Positions 16,001-26,000 are shown, numbered from the stretch's first letter. The stretch: 64,000 bases of DNA from Sulfidibacter corallicola (GCF_017498545.1 NZ_CP071793.1:1364001-1428000), one strand, 5' to 3'. A program made the numbers and translations. The notes: generated by a model not told the origin, from the sequence alone.

Positions 16001-18297
16001 TCCAACTTGTAGGCGTAGCGATTTTTCTCCGGCGCATTGAAGTCCAGCACCGCGAAGTGGAAGGAAATCACCGAATCGTCGTGACGGATGCGGATCGGGT
16101 TGGTCGCGTTGTCGCGCGCGTCGAAGGGGACTTCGCTGTCGAACACCTTGAAGCCGGTAATCGCGATCTGCGGTTTGCGGAGGTTGTCGCGAACCTGGCC
16201 CGGCAGGAAGCTGTTGAAGCCGTTGTTGCCGCCGAAGAAAATGCGGCTGTCGGCGCCGTGGGTCACCGCGCCGGCGTTGAACCCGTGCTCCTGAAGTCCG
16301 TCGTAGCGATCGTAGGTCCGAAAGGTCTCGGTGGCCGGATGGAAACGACACAGCGACTGCTCGGTACTGATCCAGAGGTAGTCGCCCATCTCGATCATGG
16401 CGTAGATGGTGTCGTCGGGCAGCCCGTCCTCCACGGTGTAGCGGGTGAACATCGCGCTTTCGGGATCGGCGTCCAGCCGATCGAGACGGTTGAGGCCGCC
16501 GCCGTAGGTGCCGATCCAGAGTACGTCGTCGCGGCCCAACAGCATCGGGCGTACGTGGTTTTGGCTCAGCGAGTGCGGGCGATTGGAATCGTGACGGAAG
16601 CGCGCGAAGCGTTCGGTCGTGGGATCGAACCGGTTGAGCCCGCCGTTTTCCGTGCCGATCCAGATCCGACCGGCACCGTCCTCCAAGATGGCGTTGATGT
16701 GGTTGTCGGAAAGCGAGCCGGCGTCGTTGGCGAGGGTCGCGAAAACGGTGGTGTCGCCGTCCGCCAACCGGTAACGCACGAGGCCGCCGTGGGTGCCGAG
16801 CCACATGTTTTGGCGCGAATCCTCGAAAATGGCGCGCAGCGAACCGTTCGGCAGGGGATCGGGCGCCGGCAGTTGCAGCACCATCTTGCCGAGCTCGGGT
16901 TCCAGCACCGAAATCCCGCCCGCGAAGGTGCCGATCCAGATCCGATCGCGGGAATCCACGCCCAGCGCATAGATGCGGTCGTCGCAGAGGGTTTCGGGAT
17001 CGCCCGGACGGTGGTTGTAGAAGCGATGGGCATCGCCTTGAAAGTCCCAGCGAATGAGCCCGCCGACGCTGCCGACCCACAGGCGGTCGAAGCGGTCCAT
17101 GACCAGGGCGTTGACTCGATTGTGGATCAGGTCCGTCGGCGAGTAGCTGAACAGGCGATGGTGGTCGAACTTGGTAGGCACCATCTTGTTCAGGCCCCCG
17201 GTTCGCGTTCCCACCCAAAAGACGCCCGATCGATCCTGGATGACCGCGCGGATATCGTTTTGACTCAAGCTGTTCAGATCGATCGGGTCGTGGGTGAAAC
17301 GCTCGAAGCGACCCAGCGAGGGGTGTTTCTCGTCGGCCACGAATCGCGAGAGTCCGTGAAAGATGGTGCCGACCCACAGGCTGCCCTCGCGATCCTCGTA
17401 GAGAATGGTGATTACCTGGGTTTTGAGGTAATGCTTCGGATCGGCGTCGCTCTGATACTCCTGTGTCGATTCGCTGTCGGGATCGAACAGGTTCAAACCG
17501 GCCTCGGTACCGACCCAGAGCAAGCCGTGGCGATTGCAGATGACTTGCCGGATCTTGTTGTGGGAAAGCGAAAGGGGGTTGTCGGGATCGTGGAAGAAGT
17601 GGGTGAAACGGCCGCTCTCCTCCAACCGGTTGAGCCCTTCCGAGGTGGCGACCCAGATGCGGCCGCGCCAATCCTCGGTGACGCTCCACACCCGATTGTG
17701 GCTCAGGCTTTCGGGGTCGTCCGGATCGTGCTGGTAACGGGTGAAGGTGCCGGTGGCCGGGTCGAACAGGTTCAGGCCGCCCTGGTTGGTGCCGACCCAG
17801 ATGCGGTTGCGCCGGTCGCGAAACACGGTTTGCACCAGGTTGCTGCTGAGACTGCGCGGATCGCGGGTGTCGTTGACGAAATGGGTGAACGTTTCGCTGG
17901 CGGGATCGAACCGGTTGAGGCCGCCTCCCCAGGTGCCCAGCCACAACACGCCCTGCGCGTCGAACACCATGGAGCTGATGCTGTTGCTCAACAGGCTGTT
18001 GTCGTCGCCGGGCCTGTGTTGGTAGATCGTGGTCTTGTGCCCGTCGTATTTGTTGAGACCGTTTTGGGTGCCGAACCACAGGAAGCCCTTCGGGCCCTGA
18101 ACGATCATGTAGATCGTGGAGTGGGACAGGCCCATCTCGTGTTGGACGCGATTGATGGTGAAGCGCTGCCCGGCGCTCGCGGCATAAAGCGACCCTCCCG
18201 CGATCAGCAGGATCGCGAAAAGCCACCGCAATCGTTCCAACCCGCGAACGACGAGGCTCACGGTTTCCTTCTTACCCACGTCAGCTTCAACCGACAT
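13051..18297 (-). CDS. Propeller-sensing hybrid histidine kinase with two kinase modules and a receiver
   Basis: A 1,748-residue inner-membrane sensor. Order: short tail and membrane segment (residues 19-36); 14 propeller blades marked by WxGT or close variants (LWFGT, IWVGT, MWLGT and others), enough for two seven-bladed propellers in the periplasm; a Y_Y_Y domain (RYAYKLEGFDRDF); a membrane segment (WWAYCLYALGAVSLFWMY); HisKA with SHELRTPLNG near residue 872; an ATPase with NLVGNAIKFT and SGLGLAI; a receiver with LLLVDDD and phospho-site LLDVMMP; a coiled coil; a GAF-like domain; and a second kinase core (LLHNIGNAM near residue 1490, LISNAIDAL, QGAGIPE, GYGLHYC). The start at 18297 follows a weak GGTGAAG and gives a proper membrane N-terminus. 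No DNA-binding output is attached or adjacent, so the target is unknown. Confidence 0.9.
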   Translation of the reverse strand: MSVEADVGKKETVSLVVRGLERLRWLFAILLIAGGSLYAASAGQRFTINRVQHEMGLSHSTIYMIVQGPKGFLWFGTQNGLNKYDGHKTTIYQHRPGDDNSLLSNSISSMVFDAQGVLWLGTWGGGLNRFDPASETFTHFVNDTRDPRSLSSNLVQTVFRDRRNRIWVGTNQGGLNLFDPATGTFTRYQHDPDDPESLSHNRVWSVTEDWRGRIWVATSEGLNRLEESGRFTHFFHDPDNPLSLSHNKIRQVICNRHGLLWVGTEAGLNLFDPDSESTQEYQSDADPKHYLKTQVITILYEDREGSLWVGTIFHGLSRFVADEKHPSLGRFERFTHDPIDLNSLSQNDIRAVIQDRSGVFWVGTRTGGLNKMVPTKFDHHRLFSYSPTDLIHNRVNALVMDRFDRLWVGSVGGLIRWDFQGDAHRFYNHRPGDPETLCDDRIYALGVDSRDRIWIGTFAGGISVLEPELGKMVLQLPAPDPLPNGSLRAIFEDSRQNMWLGTHGGLVRYRLADGDTTVFATLANDAGSLSDNHINAILEDGAGRIWIGTENGGLNRFDPTTERFARFRHDSNRPHSLSQNHVRPMLLGRDDVLWIGTYGGGLNRLDRLDADPESAMFTRYTVEDGLPDDTIYAMIEMGDYLWISTEQSLCRFHPATETFRTYDRYDGLQEHGFNAGAVTHGADSRIFFGGNNGFNSFLPGQVRDNLRKPQIAITGFKVFDSEVPFDARDNATNPIRIRHDDSVISFHFAVLDFNAPEKNRYAYKLEGFDRDFVDGGARSEVTYTNLDPGDYRFMVKGANNDGVWSETTTSLAVTIVSPPWQRWWAYCLYALGAVSLFWMYKRNQDRKLALERMVVESLQRNNRLKDEFLANTSHELRTPLNGIIGIVESMIDGATGTLPTNMKQNLQMVAASGRRLANLVNDILDFSKLKTRDLALQCKPLDLSATVEMVLTVSHALVGSKPLVLQNEVPEDLPRVRGDEDRLLQILYNLVGNAIKFTPKGSVTVRAVEEEGWIRVTVSDTGIGIAADKHEAIFESFEQVDGSTARSYGGSGLGLAITKRLVELHEGHIWVESEPEEGATFSFTLPVADAEDRYPTATELAAENDFGSQPGAAMAIGIPAPHEWTFEKQGQSLAKAAAEFKLLLVDDDAVNLQVLVNHLSLQGYTLHLASSGQEALDILESEGPFDLVLLDVMMPKMSGYDVCRRMRRRHGPSALPILLLTAKNQVTDLVEGFAAGASDYLFKPVARDELLARLSTHLQLVIKTRELRSSNAKLEEYNQMLEQKVDERTRDVRASHRELQILEKIVQEINREVSLESLLAKLLEQAIGLFTKATGGLFFLAEPGPPSRVHHYFRIAARVGHEHLDLPPLVPDTWFFERFENFMEEVQGGVYRISPREGKPDPLSRIVMDIRIEGSLEGFLVLDNQDEVHAFDDDDFQKLHRLREHAVSAVSKVRFLEELKAKNAEILRAQEKLVDAAHHAGMAEIATNLLHNIGNAMASVKTSIEVLLESLDQNQALRFYRRILDMLREFQEPADLAQFFERDPRGEMVVSSFGRIESEWGRYMSGLREETNRLQHHLIAIDNIVESQREIAASESLVEEADLHQLLDSVLHFQRLNLEKAEIELVREYGDLPRVAVQKAKFNRVLVHLISNAIDALREVPRPRRLILRTTTTKQGAVQLSVIDQGAGIPEENVSRIFTQGFTTKEGGQGYGLHYCANAINEMKGSIRVESQGAGKGTKFTVDLPTAA

Positions 18298-18861
18298 AAG
18301 AATCTTCACCAGGGGTTGATCAGTTCGTGGCCACCTGATGTCAGGCGTCCCATGAATGAATCCGGTATGTAATGAAAACACCAGTCTTAGCCTATCACAA
18401 ACCGGAACAAAAGTTATGTGCCTTCGATTTTGGTGGTCGAGCCTGTGTCCGGTACGCGGCAAAATCGCGTTCGCGCTTCTTTTTTCTCGGCCGTAAAGCC
18501 GGGGCGGGCACGGACCCGGACCCGTGACCGGCATCGCGCGTGTCGCTTTCGCAACGGGGCTCACCTTCTTCGATTCGAGAGACGGGATCCCCGGCGATCG
18601 GCTTGTGGCCTTTTGGCTTCATGACGTAGAATAGGGAGCTTTTTCGGTCTCGGTCGGTTCTTGTGGCGAGAAAGGGGTGACCCCGGCCTCCGGTCCCGGC
18701 GCGCCACCCGTTTTTGGCGCCTGCCGTCGTCGCCCGATGTGGATCGCGGCGCGCTTCCCGACCCGACGGAGATTTCCGGCGACCGAATCCCTGCGATGAT
18801 CGGAACGGCTGATCCGAGCATCGATGATGACCCCGATACCCACCTAACGCGAGGATTGTTC
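18298..18861. other. Intergenic region between divergent genes, no gene recognised
   Basis: These 564 bp separate the sensor kinase (minus) from the isomerase (plus) and must hold both promoters. Open frames on both strands overlap each other and show no family resemblance. I saw no clear -10/-35 pair or repeat. Confidence 0.5.
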
Positions 18862-19608
18862 ATGTTCAAAAACCCGTTTCGTTCCCTTTCCACCGCGCTG
18901 GTCCTTTGCCTGTTTTGGATGACCGCCTTCCCGTGCCTCGCCGGCGATGCCAAAGCTCCCGACGACAAGGCCACGAAGGCGCCCGACAAAGCGCCGCTTC
19001 TGGCGCCCAAGGAGGCCACCAAGCGCGCGCCGGACCAGTTCCGCGTTCTCGTGGAAACCACCAAAGGCAATTTTCAAGTGGACATCCACCGCGAGTGGGC
19101 GCCGCTGGGCGTCGATCGCTTCTACAATTTGGTGATTCTGGGTTACTTCACCGATGTGGCGATCTACCGCATGATTCCCGGGTTCATGGCCCAATTCGGG
19201 TTTCACGGCGAGCCCGATGTCAACAAGAAATGGCTCAAGGCTTCCCTCGAGGACGACCCGCCCAAGCACAGCAACACCGCCGGCCGCCTGACGTTCGCCA
19301 ATCGTGGCCCCAACACGCGCACCACCCAGTTTTTCATCAACATGGTCAACAACGATTACCTGGACCGCATGGGTTTCGTGCCCTTCGGCGAAGTGGTCGA
19401 CGACGGCTTGCAGGTGGTCACCAAGTTCTACGGCGGCTACGGCGATGGCGCCCCCTATGGCCGCGGACCCAACCAGGGCCGCATTTTGAGCGAGGGCAAC
19501 AGCTACCTGCGCAAGAAATTCCCCGAGCTGGACTACATCAAGCGGATCAGCATCGTGAAGGGGTCCGAGAAAAAGGGCGGCCCCGGACAGGCACCCGCTC
19601 CCAAGTGA
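18862..19608 (+). CDS. Secreted cyclophilin-type peptidyl-prolyl isomerase
   Basis: This 248-residue protein has a classical signal peptide (residues 1-30, ending PCLAGDA), a short Lys/Pro-rich linker, then a cyclophilin fold: VLVETTKGNFQVDIHREWAP, VDRFYNLVILGYFTDVAIYRMIPGFMAQFG (containing the catalytic-site FHR-like stretch as YRMIPGFMAQFG), NTRTTQFFINMVNN and GFVPFGEVVDDG. It resembles PpiA-like enzymes that isomerise X-Pro bonds in the periplasm. The usual catalytic Arg is present in YRMIPGF. The start at 18862 was chosen because it gives an intact signal peptide; the frame is open upstream but reads as non-coding. An efp-like gene follows 282 bp later on the same strand. Confidence 0.88.
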   Translation: MFKNPFRSLSTALVLCLFWMTAFPCLAGDAKAPDDKATKAPDKAPLLAPKEATKRAPDQFRVLVETTKGNFQVDIHREWAPLGVDRFYNLVILGYFTDVAIYRMIPGFMAQFGFHGEPDVNKKWLKASLEDDPPKHSNTAGRLTFANRGPNTRTTQFFINMVNNDYLDRMGFVPFGEVVDDGLQVVTKFYGGYGDGAPYGRGPNQGRILSEGNSYLRKKFPELDYIKRISIVKGSEKKGGPGQAPAPK

Positions 19609-19890
19609 GGACCTGCGGGGATGGCCCGTCCGTCCCGATCGAACGACGAACATCCCGGAAAAGCCGGACCTCGTGCCCTTCGGGTAACGAATCATGGCAG
19701 CGACCGAAGCGGCCCGACCCCATGGGCAGGACTGCGGGCGTCGCGTTTTCGCAAGCCCTTACTCTTCGGGTGATGGACTCGAAGCCTGATCGCGGGTTGC
19801 CGATGTCGGTCGGCATGGGGTTGCCGGCCGATTTCGAGGAACCATTTCAAAAAAGCCTGTTTTTCGATGGGCACAATCTAGGAGATTCAC

Positions 19891-20460
19891 GTGATTACCA
19901 CCAACGATTTCAAGAAGGGCATGCGGTACGAGCACGAGAACGCGCCCTGGCAGATCATGGAGCACACCGTGCACAATCCCAGTGCCCGCGGCGCCGCCAC
20001 CCTGGTCAAGGTCAAGGCCCGCAACCTGGTGACCGGCCAGGTCCTGCAGAAGAGCTTCAAGTCCGGCGACACCTTCGAGGAGCCCGACCTGGCCAAACTC
20101 AAGGTCCAGTTCCTCTACGAGGAGGGCACCGATCTGGTGTTCATGGACCAGGAGACCTACGAGCAGTACGACGTGCCCAAGGAAAAGCTCGGTAACTCCG
20201 TGGATTGGATGACCGACGGGTTCGAACTGGACCTGTTGCAATACAACGGCGAGATCATCAACATCGAGCTGCCCAGCTCGGTGATTGGCGTCATTTCCAG
20301 TGTGGAGCCCGGCGCCAAGGGCGATACGGCCTCGGGCAAGGTGTTTTCGAAGGCTCTGCTGGAAAACGGCATTCAGGTCATGGTGCCGACCTTCATCAAG
20401 GAAGGGAACAAGGTCAAGATCGATCCCAGCACCAACGAGTACCTGGGCCGCGAGAACTGA
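19891..20460 (+). CDS. Elongation factor P family protein with EfpL (YeiP)-type loop
   Basis: A complete 189-residue EF-P family protein: KOW-like domain I, then two OB domains ending in the conserved GNKVKIDPSTNEYLGR. These factors bind between the P and E sites and rescue ribosomes stalled on proline-rich motifs. The domain I tip normally carries a modified Lys in PGKG or an Arg in SGRN. Here residues 30-38 read PSARGAATL with Arg33, which matches the loop of E. coli YeiP/EfpL (PTARGAATL) rather than canonical EF-P. The rest, such as LPSSVIGVISSVEPGAKGDTASG, is closer to ordinary EF-P. The start is GTG, placed by family length. No epmA, epmB or earP gene is adjacent, in keeping with an unmodified loop. 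Confidence 0.88.
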   Translation: MITTNDFKKGMRYEHENAPWQIMEHTVHNPSARGAATLVKVKARNLVTGQVLQKSFKSGDTFEEPDLAKLKVQFLYEEGTDLVFMDQETYEQYDVPKEKLGNSVDWMTDGFELDLLQYNGEIINIELPSSVIGVISSVEPGAKGDTASGKVFSKALLENGIQVMVPTFIKEGNKVKIDPSTNEYLGREN

Positions 20461-20471
20461 GATTCCGGCGA

Positions 20472-20501
20472 GGGACGCCGTGGTTTCCCGCCAGGCGTCC
20501 C
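20472..20501 (+). terminator. Hairpin after the EF-P family gene
   Basis: Perfect 8-bp stem GGGACGCC / GGCGTCCC with a 14-nt loop, starting 11 bp after the stop. The nearest T-run (ATTTTTCTG) is about 17 bp further on, so it is not a textbook intrinsic terminator and may instead protect the transcript end. Confidence 0.45.
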
Positions 20502-21371
20502 CAACGGCCACCCGCGTATTTTTCTGACGACGCCTCATCGACGCGACAAAAAGGTGGCCGGATTGAATTACGAAATTGCCCAAAAAACGAATTCGGGGAA
20601 AAATCCAAAGCGACCCTCAGATCGCCTGAAAACTGCGCCGCCACTCACAAAATGAGTTGGGATTCGCGTCGCTCCCACTTTGAATCCGTTCGTAAATGGG
20701 CTAAGATGGAACCGTATCGTCCCTGTCCCAAGAACCGGTTTTCACTGAGGACGGTCCAAGCGACGGGAATCGTGGTAACGGCATCATGGGATGGACAATG
20801 GAAAGACACGGGGCATCGATCGGTCGCACCAGGCGGCTGACCATGAACGGACCTCCGAAGTATCGCGCGCCGGCCAGCGGGCCGTTGCGGGGTGCAGGGG
20901 ATTCACGGGTGGTCGGGCGATTGGCGCGCGCGGCAAACATTGCGTTTGCCGGGTCTCACGATCGAGGCTGGTGTTTTTCGACCGCGTCGACCGCCATCGG
21001 ATTCCAACCGGCAACATGGATCATCTTGGTTGGGCTCGCCCGTATGCGCATTTTCCGGGTTTTGACGCAGGCGATCGAGGCGACGGGCTCGCCAACCCGC
21101 AACGCCTCCGGACGGTACGGCGAAATGCGTTCGGGACATTGGATCCGACGTTTCGTAAAGGTAACGAGAACCTCGTACTCATGGCCCTACCACCTTGAAC
21201 TCTGTGCCCGACTCCCTCGCGTTCTACGCCTCATTGGGTGAATCTACCGTGGTTTTTAAATCGGCACCTCAAGCATCGGGAAAGTGATCGTCGCGTTCGG
21301 CCGTGAACGCGCTCCCGCCGATCTCGTCGCTTGTGACCGCCGTGCAACCTTGTAGCCAAAGGAAATAGCAG
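20502..21371. other. Long intergenic region, no gene recognised
   Basis: About 870 bp with only short, mutually overlapping open frames that resemble no family I know. No tRNA cloverleaf or repeat copy was seen. The 3' end must carry the promoter of the sigma factor operon, possibly with autoregulation, but no clear ECF-type -35 (GGAAC) and -10 (CGT) pair could be assigned. Confidence 0.5.
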
Positions 21372-22040
21372 GTGTCGGAACTCAAGTTATCTACTCTTCC
21401 GTCTTCCAAAGGCCTCCCACCACTGAAGGACATGCCCCGCGTCAACCCTCCATGCGAGCCCCAACATTTCGCGCAACTGTACCGAATTTACTATCCCACG
21501 GTTCTGGGTTACTTCCGCCACGTGGGCATGAGCAAAGAAAAGTGCGAAGATCTCACCCAAAAAGTGTTCCTTCGTGTCTACGAAATCAGGAACGGTTCTT
21601 CCGCCCAATTCCGAGGTGACTCTTCGATCAAGACGTGGCTGATCAGCATCGCACGGAACGTGAAAGCCAACGATTTGCGCGACAGTCACGCCGAGAAGCG
21701 CGGTGGGGGACGGCTGACGTTTTCCATCGAGGATCACCAGGTGGAAACGGGAGAGGCCAACTCGCTCGAAGCCGAGATGGCGTCCCAGGCGCGACCCGAG
21801 AGAGCCGGACCGGAACAGGAATCGATCCTCCTTGAAAAAGAATGTTTGGCTCGGTTGCAGTCGGCACTGGAAACCTTGCCGCCAACCATGAAAAGGTGCT
21901 TTCTGTTGCGCGTGAAACAAGACTTGAAGTACAGGGAAATCGCGGTCCTGATGGGCGTTTCCATCGACACCGTGAAAAGCCACATTTTCCAGGCGAGAAG
22001 AGCGCTCAAAGAGCGAATGGAGGGCTATTTCCATGCCTGA
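21372..22040 (+). CDS. ECF-type RNA polymerase sigma factor
   Basis: A 222-residue sigma-70 family protein of the ECF group. Region 2 is visible as FAQLYRIYYPTVLGYFRHVG, EDLTQKVFLRVYE (the core-binding helix) and STIKTWL-like SSIKTWLISIARNV. Region 4 is LQSALETLPPTMKRCFLLRVKQDLKYREIAVLMGVSIDTVKSHIFQARRALKE in pattern, with the HTH at residues 180-210. There is an acidic linker of about 60 residues between them and no region 1 or 3. The GTG start follows AAAGGAAA. It is the first gene of a four-gene set: sigma, zinc-finger anti-sigma, CHAT protein, small protein. It should direct transcription of this set, or of a regulon, when the anti-sigma releases it. Confidence 0.9.
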   Translation: MSELKLSTLPSSKGLPPLKDMPRVNPPCEPQHFAQLYRIYYPTVLGYFRHVGMSKEKCEDLTQKVFLRVYEIRNGSSAQFRGDSSIKTWLISIARNVKANDLRDSHAEKRGGGRLTFSIEDHQVETGEANSLEAEMASQARPERAGPEQESILLEKECLARLQSALETLPPTMKRCFLLRVKQDLKYREIAVLMGVSIDTVKSHIFQARRALKERMEGYFHA

Positions 22041-22186
22041 CCTCGCCCCTCGGGCGGTGGCCTTCCCACCCGCCTTTTTCAAGCCGGACCGCCAAGCCGT
22101 CCTCTGTCGTTGCCGGTCGTCGTACGACCCGTGCAGCGATGGCTTCGCCGTCCGCGGATGCCGGTTCCCATTTTTGGAGGCATACT

Positions 22187-23092
22187 TTGGCTAACCCCAA
22201 ACCCCAATTGGAGGACGCGATCCAGGCGCTGCAGACCTCGGATCCGGACGCGCATCCGAGTCCGGACCTGTTGGCGGCCTATCATGCGCGCCTGCTGGCG
22301 CCGGAACCCACCGAGCACATCCAGGAACATCTCGTCGCGTGCACGGCCTGCGTGGCCAACCTTTTGGAAATGGCCGAGCTCGAATCGCAACAGGGCTCGG
22401 CGGATGGCGACGAGACCGCGGACATCGAAGCCGCCTGGCAGCAATTCGAGACGCGCTATCTCGGTGAGGCCGAGACGCGCCCGACGGAACCGGATCCATC
22501 CGAGCTGGACCAGGCCGAGGGGGCCGAACCCGAAACCCTCCCCGATGTCGGCCCCGAGAAGACTTCGGATGAACGGTCCGAGGCCGCTCCGGTCGTCGCG
22601 TTTCGATCGCGGGCCGAGGTTCGGGTGGGCGCCCAGCCGGTGCGGCGTTCATGGGCACCGATCCTGTTGGGTGCCGCGGCGGTCATCTCGCTGGGGTTCA
22701 ACGTGTTGTTGTTGCGCCAGCCGGCGCCAATCGTCAGCCCGCAGCCGATCACGGGCATTCGTTCCTTCCACAACCTGGCTCAGGCCGATACGCGCGGCGA
22801 CGACCCCCTCGAAGTGGTCTGGAACGCGAGCGGCGCCACGGTGGTCAACATCGCGCCCGAGGCCGAGGTGGACCCGGCGGCCCGTTACCGCCTGGTGTTG
22901 ACCGATCCGGCCGCACGGCGGCCCGACACGATTTGCGAGACCGAATTCAACACCACGACCCAAAGTTTCATCGTGGTCTTCCAAGCGGGGTACCCGCCTC
23001 CTGGCTCATGGCGGTTGACCTTGGAAAGACTCGAAGAACCAACCTGGGAGGCCGTCACCCGATGGACGTTGGAGGTACCCGAACGAGAATGA
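22187..23092 (+). CDS. Membrane-anchored zf-HC2-like anti-sigma protein
   Basis: A 301-residue protein. Residues 20-60 contain the anti-sigma zinc finger pattern (LLAAYHARLL, then HIQEHLVACTACVANLLEM, i.e. H-x3-C-x2-C after H). An acidic, Pro/Glu-rich stretch follows, then one membrane segment (WAPILLGAAAVISLGFNVLLL) and a C-terminal periplasmic beta domain ending TRWTLEVPERE. The TTG start is supported by TTTGGAGG seven bases upstream; longer in-frame extension to 21842 would run through the sigma gene. It lies 146 bp after its sigma factor and its TGA overlaps the next gene's ATG (ATGA), so the CHAT protein should be made at a matched level. The trigger that releases the sigma factor is unknown. 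Confidence 0.82.
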   Translation: MANPKPQLEDAIQALQTSDPDAHPSPDLLAAYHARLLAPEPTEHIQEHLVACTACVANLLEMAELESQQGSADGDETADIEAAWQQFETRYLGEAETRPTEPDPSELDQAEGAEPETLPDVGPEKTSDERSEAAPVVAFRSRAEVRVGAQPVRRSWAPILLGAAAVISLGFNVLLLRQPAPIVSPQPITGIRSFHNLAQADTRGDDPLEVVWNASGATVVNIAPEAEVDPAARYRLVLTDPAARRPDTICETEFNTTTQSFIVVFQAGYPPPGSWRLTLERLEEPTWEAVTRWTLEVPERE

Positions 23093-26000
23093 TGCAGTCG
23101 CCCGATCCGACGCCGCAATCCATCTCCCGATTCGCGGGCCTGACCGACCTTCGCCGGCCTGACACCGCAGGAACCCGCCACCGTGCCGCCGTGCCCAAAT
23201 GGCTCGTCGGATGTCTTTGTTGGTGGCTGTGCACGGCTTGGATCTTTGCCCAGAAGCCGGCCGACGTCGAGGCCAGGCGACTCGAAGCGGTGACGGGCGA
23301 AGTGATCGAAATCCAATCGGGCAAGACACATGCGATCCCGATCGACCTGAAGGCCGGCACCTTTCTGGACGTGAACCTGACGGAGATGGGCATCGACATC
23401 GCATTGGAGCTGCGCGATCCGAGCGGTGCACGGGTCGCCCATGCCGACCGCGTCAACGACCACACCGACCATCCCGAGCGCCTGTGGTACCGGGTGGCGA
23501 CAGCGGGGCCCCACGCCCTGCGGATCCAGGCCTCTTCTGAAGGCGAGCATGCCGGCGGCGCCTACTGGCTCCACGTCGCGCCCAACGGCGAGCTGACCGA
23601 AGAAACGGAGGTCAAGGCCCACGCCGGCGCCGAGATGTTCCGATTGCGGCGGTTGACCGAAACGATCGGCAAACACTCGCCGGAGGCCTGCATCGACGGC
23701 GCCGCCGAGGACCTGGAGCGCCTGGGCCTGTTTCGAGACGCCGCCCTACTCCGCTGGCAGGCAGGCCTGTACGAGCGCAGGGTTTATCACGATAGGTTGG
23801 CGTTGAGCTTGTTCCTTCGAGCCCAAGAGTTCTTTCAGGATGTGGGAGATCTTTTTGCCTATGTGGATCTCGAGCGCCGCGTCGCTGAGCAGCTAAAACG
23901 ACTGGGAGATTTCAGCGCGGAAGACATATATAAGAACGCTCTCTCAGTTGCAAAAAAAAATGGTGATCCCAGGATCGTATCGAATATCCACCGTGAGTTT
24001 GGTAAATATTATTGGTTTCGTGATCGATATTTGGATGCGTTGTTTCAAGCAAATGAAGCCCTTCAAATCGCTTTGAAAACAGGTCGAAAAATAGATGTTT
24101 TACAAGGATATTATCAGAGGGGCCTGTGCTATAGCGTTTCTGGACTCGAAGAAGAATCGCTCTTGGATTTTGAGAAAGTATACAATATCGCCATGGAAAC
24201 CAATGATACTTATAATCAAGTTTCGGCACTTGTACAAATAGGCTGGGTGCATTACCAGCACGAAAGATATCACGATGCAATGATATATTATGATAAGGGT
24301 ATGAATGTTTGCGAACAAGTAGGCGAATACTTGACGGGGACCAAAATATGGTTGATGGGACGACGTAATTCAACCTTGAGGGAGTTAGGGCGATTCGATG
24401 AAGCTCTAAAAAGTTATGATGAAATTTTGAGACTAAGAGAGAATCGCTCTGTTAGCCCGCACAATAAACAAATTACCTATGCAAATATCGCTGAGATTTA
24501 CCTTGCCAAAATGGAAGAAACGGGTCAAGACCTTTTGGAGGAGTACTGGCGCTATGTAAAGCTAGCGGAGGCGTCTGGAGTTCTTGCTGGGTCGCCGAAA
24601 TCAGATCTGCATGATTTTTTCAATCAATCCAGAGCTTTTTTGCTTGCGCGAGATTTAGAAAATGCGTTGCTGAAAATAGATGCAGCTCATGAAATAATGA
24701 ACGAATTTTTCTCTAAAGCCAGGGGGAGAAGCTTAGGGGCCGCATATAATTATATGAGAACCAGTTACTACGAAAAGAAAATGGAAATCCTTTTTGAGCT
24801 GGTCCAGCAAGAAGGGGAACTGTCGACTGAATATGAAAAGCAGTTCTTTCAGACGTTTGAGGATTATAGAGCGCTAAATCTTCATACATTGCTACAGAGC
24901 AAGTTCTTGCCTGACGACCTGCCCGAAGGCGCTGTATATCTTTACGAGAAGTGGGAGGGTTTGCGGAGTCGTCTTCACCAGGCGGGTGATTTACTTGATG
25001 ACATCAACACAAAAGATGTGAAACAGCGTGCTCGTATTGAGCTAGAAGTCAGCTTACTCGAAGATGAATTGTACCGAACTGAAGATTTATTGCGTGAAAA
25101 GGCTGGGATTATCGACGCTGGTAAAGACATTGAAGTAGACCTCGATAATGTTCAGAACGAGATTCTGGGTGAAGACACTGGCTTGGTCGCGTTCCATCTT
25201 GGCAAATCGATTAGCTTTGTTATGGGAATTACGAAATCTGGCATCACCATCGAGCAACTACCAGAGAAAGAAAAAATTGAAGAGCTGGTAGTAAATATCA
25301 ATAATTCATACAATCAAAGGCCTAGCGCATTTACCAACCGAAAAAATGTGTACCAAATGAGCGCGAAACTTGTTGAAATGTGTTTGGGGCCAGTAAAAAA
25401 CCAAATTAATGGCAAAAAAAATCTATTGATCATTGCCGATGGCCCAATGCTGGTAGTGCCTTGGAGTGCGCTTTCTGCGAAAGGGGTTTTCGCTGAACCT
25501 TCTGACGATAATATCTTCCTAGTCGATTTATTCAATCTCACCTTGATACCTTCCGCACGAGTATTAAATCATCTTCGCTTGGCCTCTGACAGTTCAAAGG
25601 TGCCATATGCGATGTTGTTTGGTGATCCAGTTTTTTCGAGCGAAGATAAGCGGCTGTTAGGCGCTATTAAGCCTGTTGATGTCAGCCTTGAAAACGAGAA
25701 ACGAAATCAGTCGCGTGATTTGGTTCTGCCAATCGATGATCGAAACGGCTCCAGTACGAGGTTTAATAAAAATAGATTGGTTGCGTCTAGAGATGAAGTT
25801 AAATTGATTGCAGACTTGCTACCCTTCAAGCATAAACTGTATTTGGATTTTGAGGCGAATCGAGCGAATTTTCTCAGCGAGGCGGAACGGGCGACCGTGG
25901 TTCACTTTGCGACTCATGGCAGTATTTCGAATAGGCAAGTGTTGTCGAGTGTGGTTTTGTCAACGGTTTCGGAGAAGGGAGAGTCCATTTCCGGTACCAT

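Noticed and set aside
20786..21241. Two overlapping plus-strand frames of 135 and 151 codons before the sigma factor
   Set aside because: They occupy different frames over the same DNA, have no ribosome-binding site and no recognisable sequence, so at most one could be real and neither is supported.
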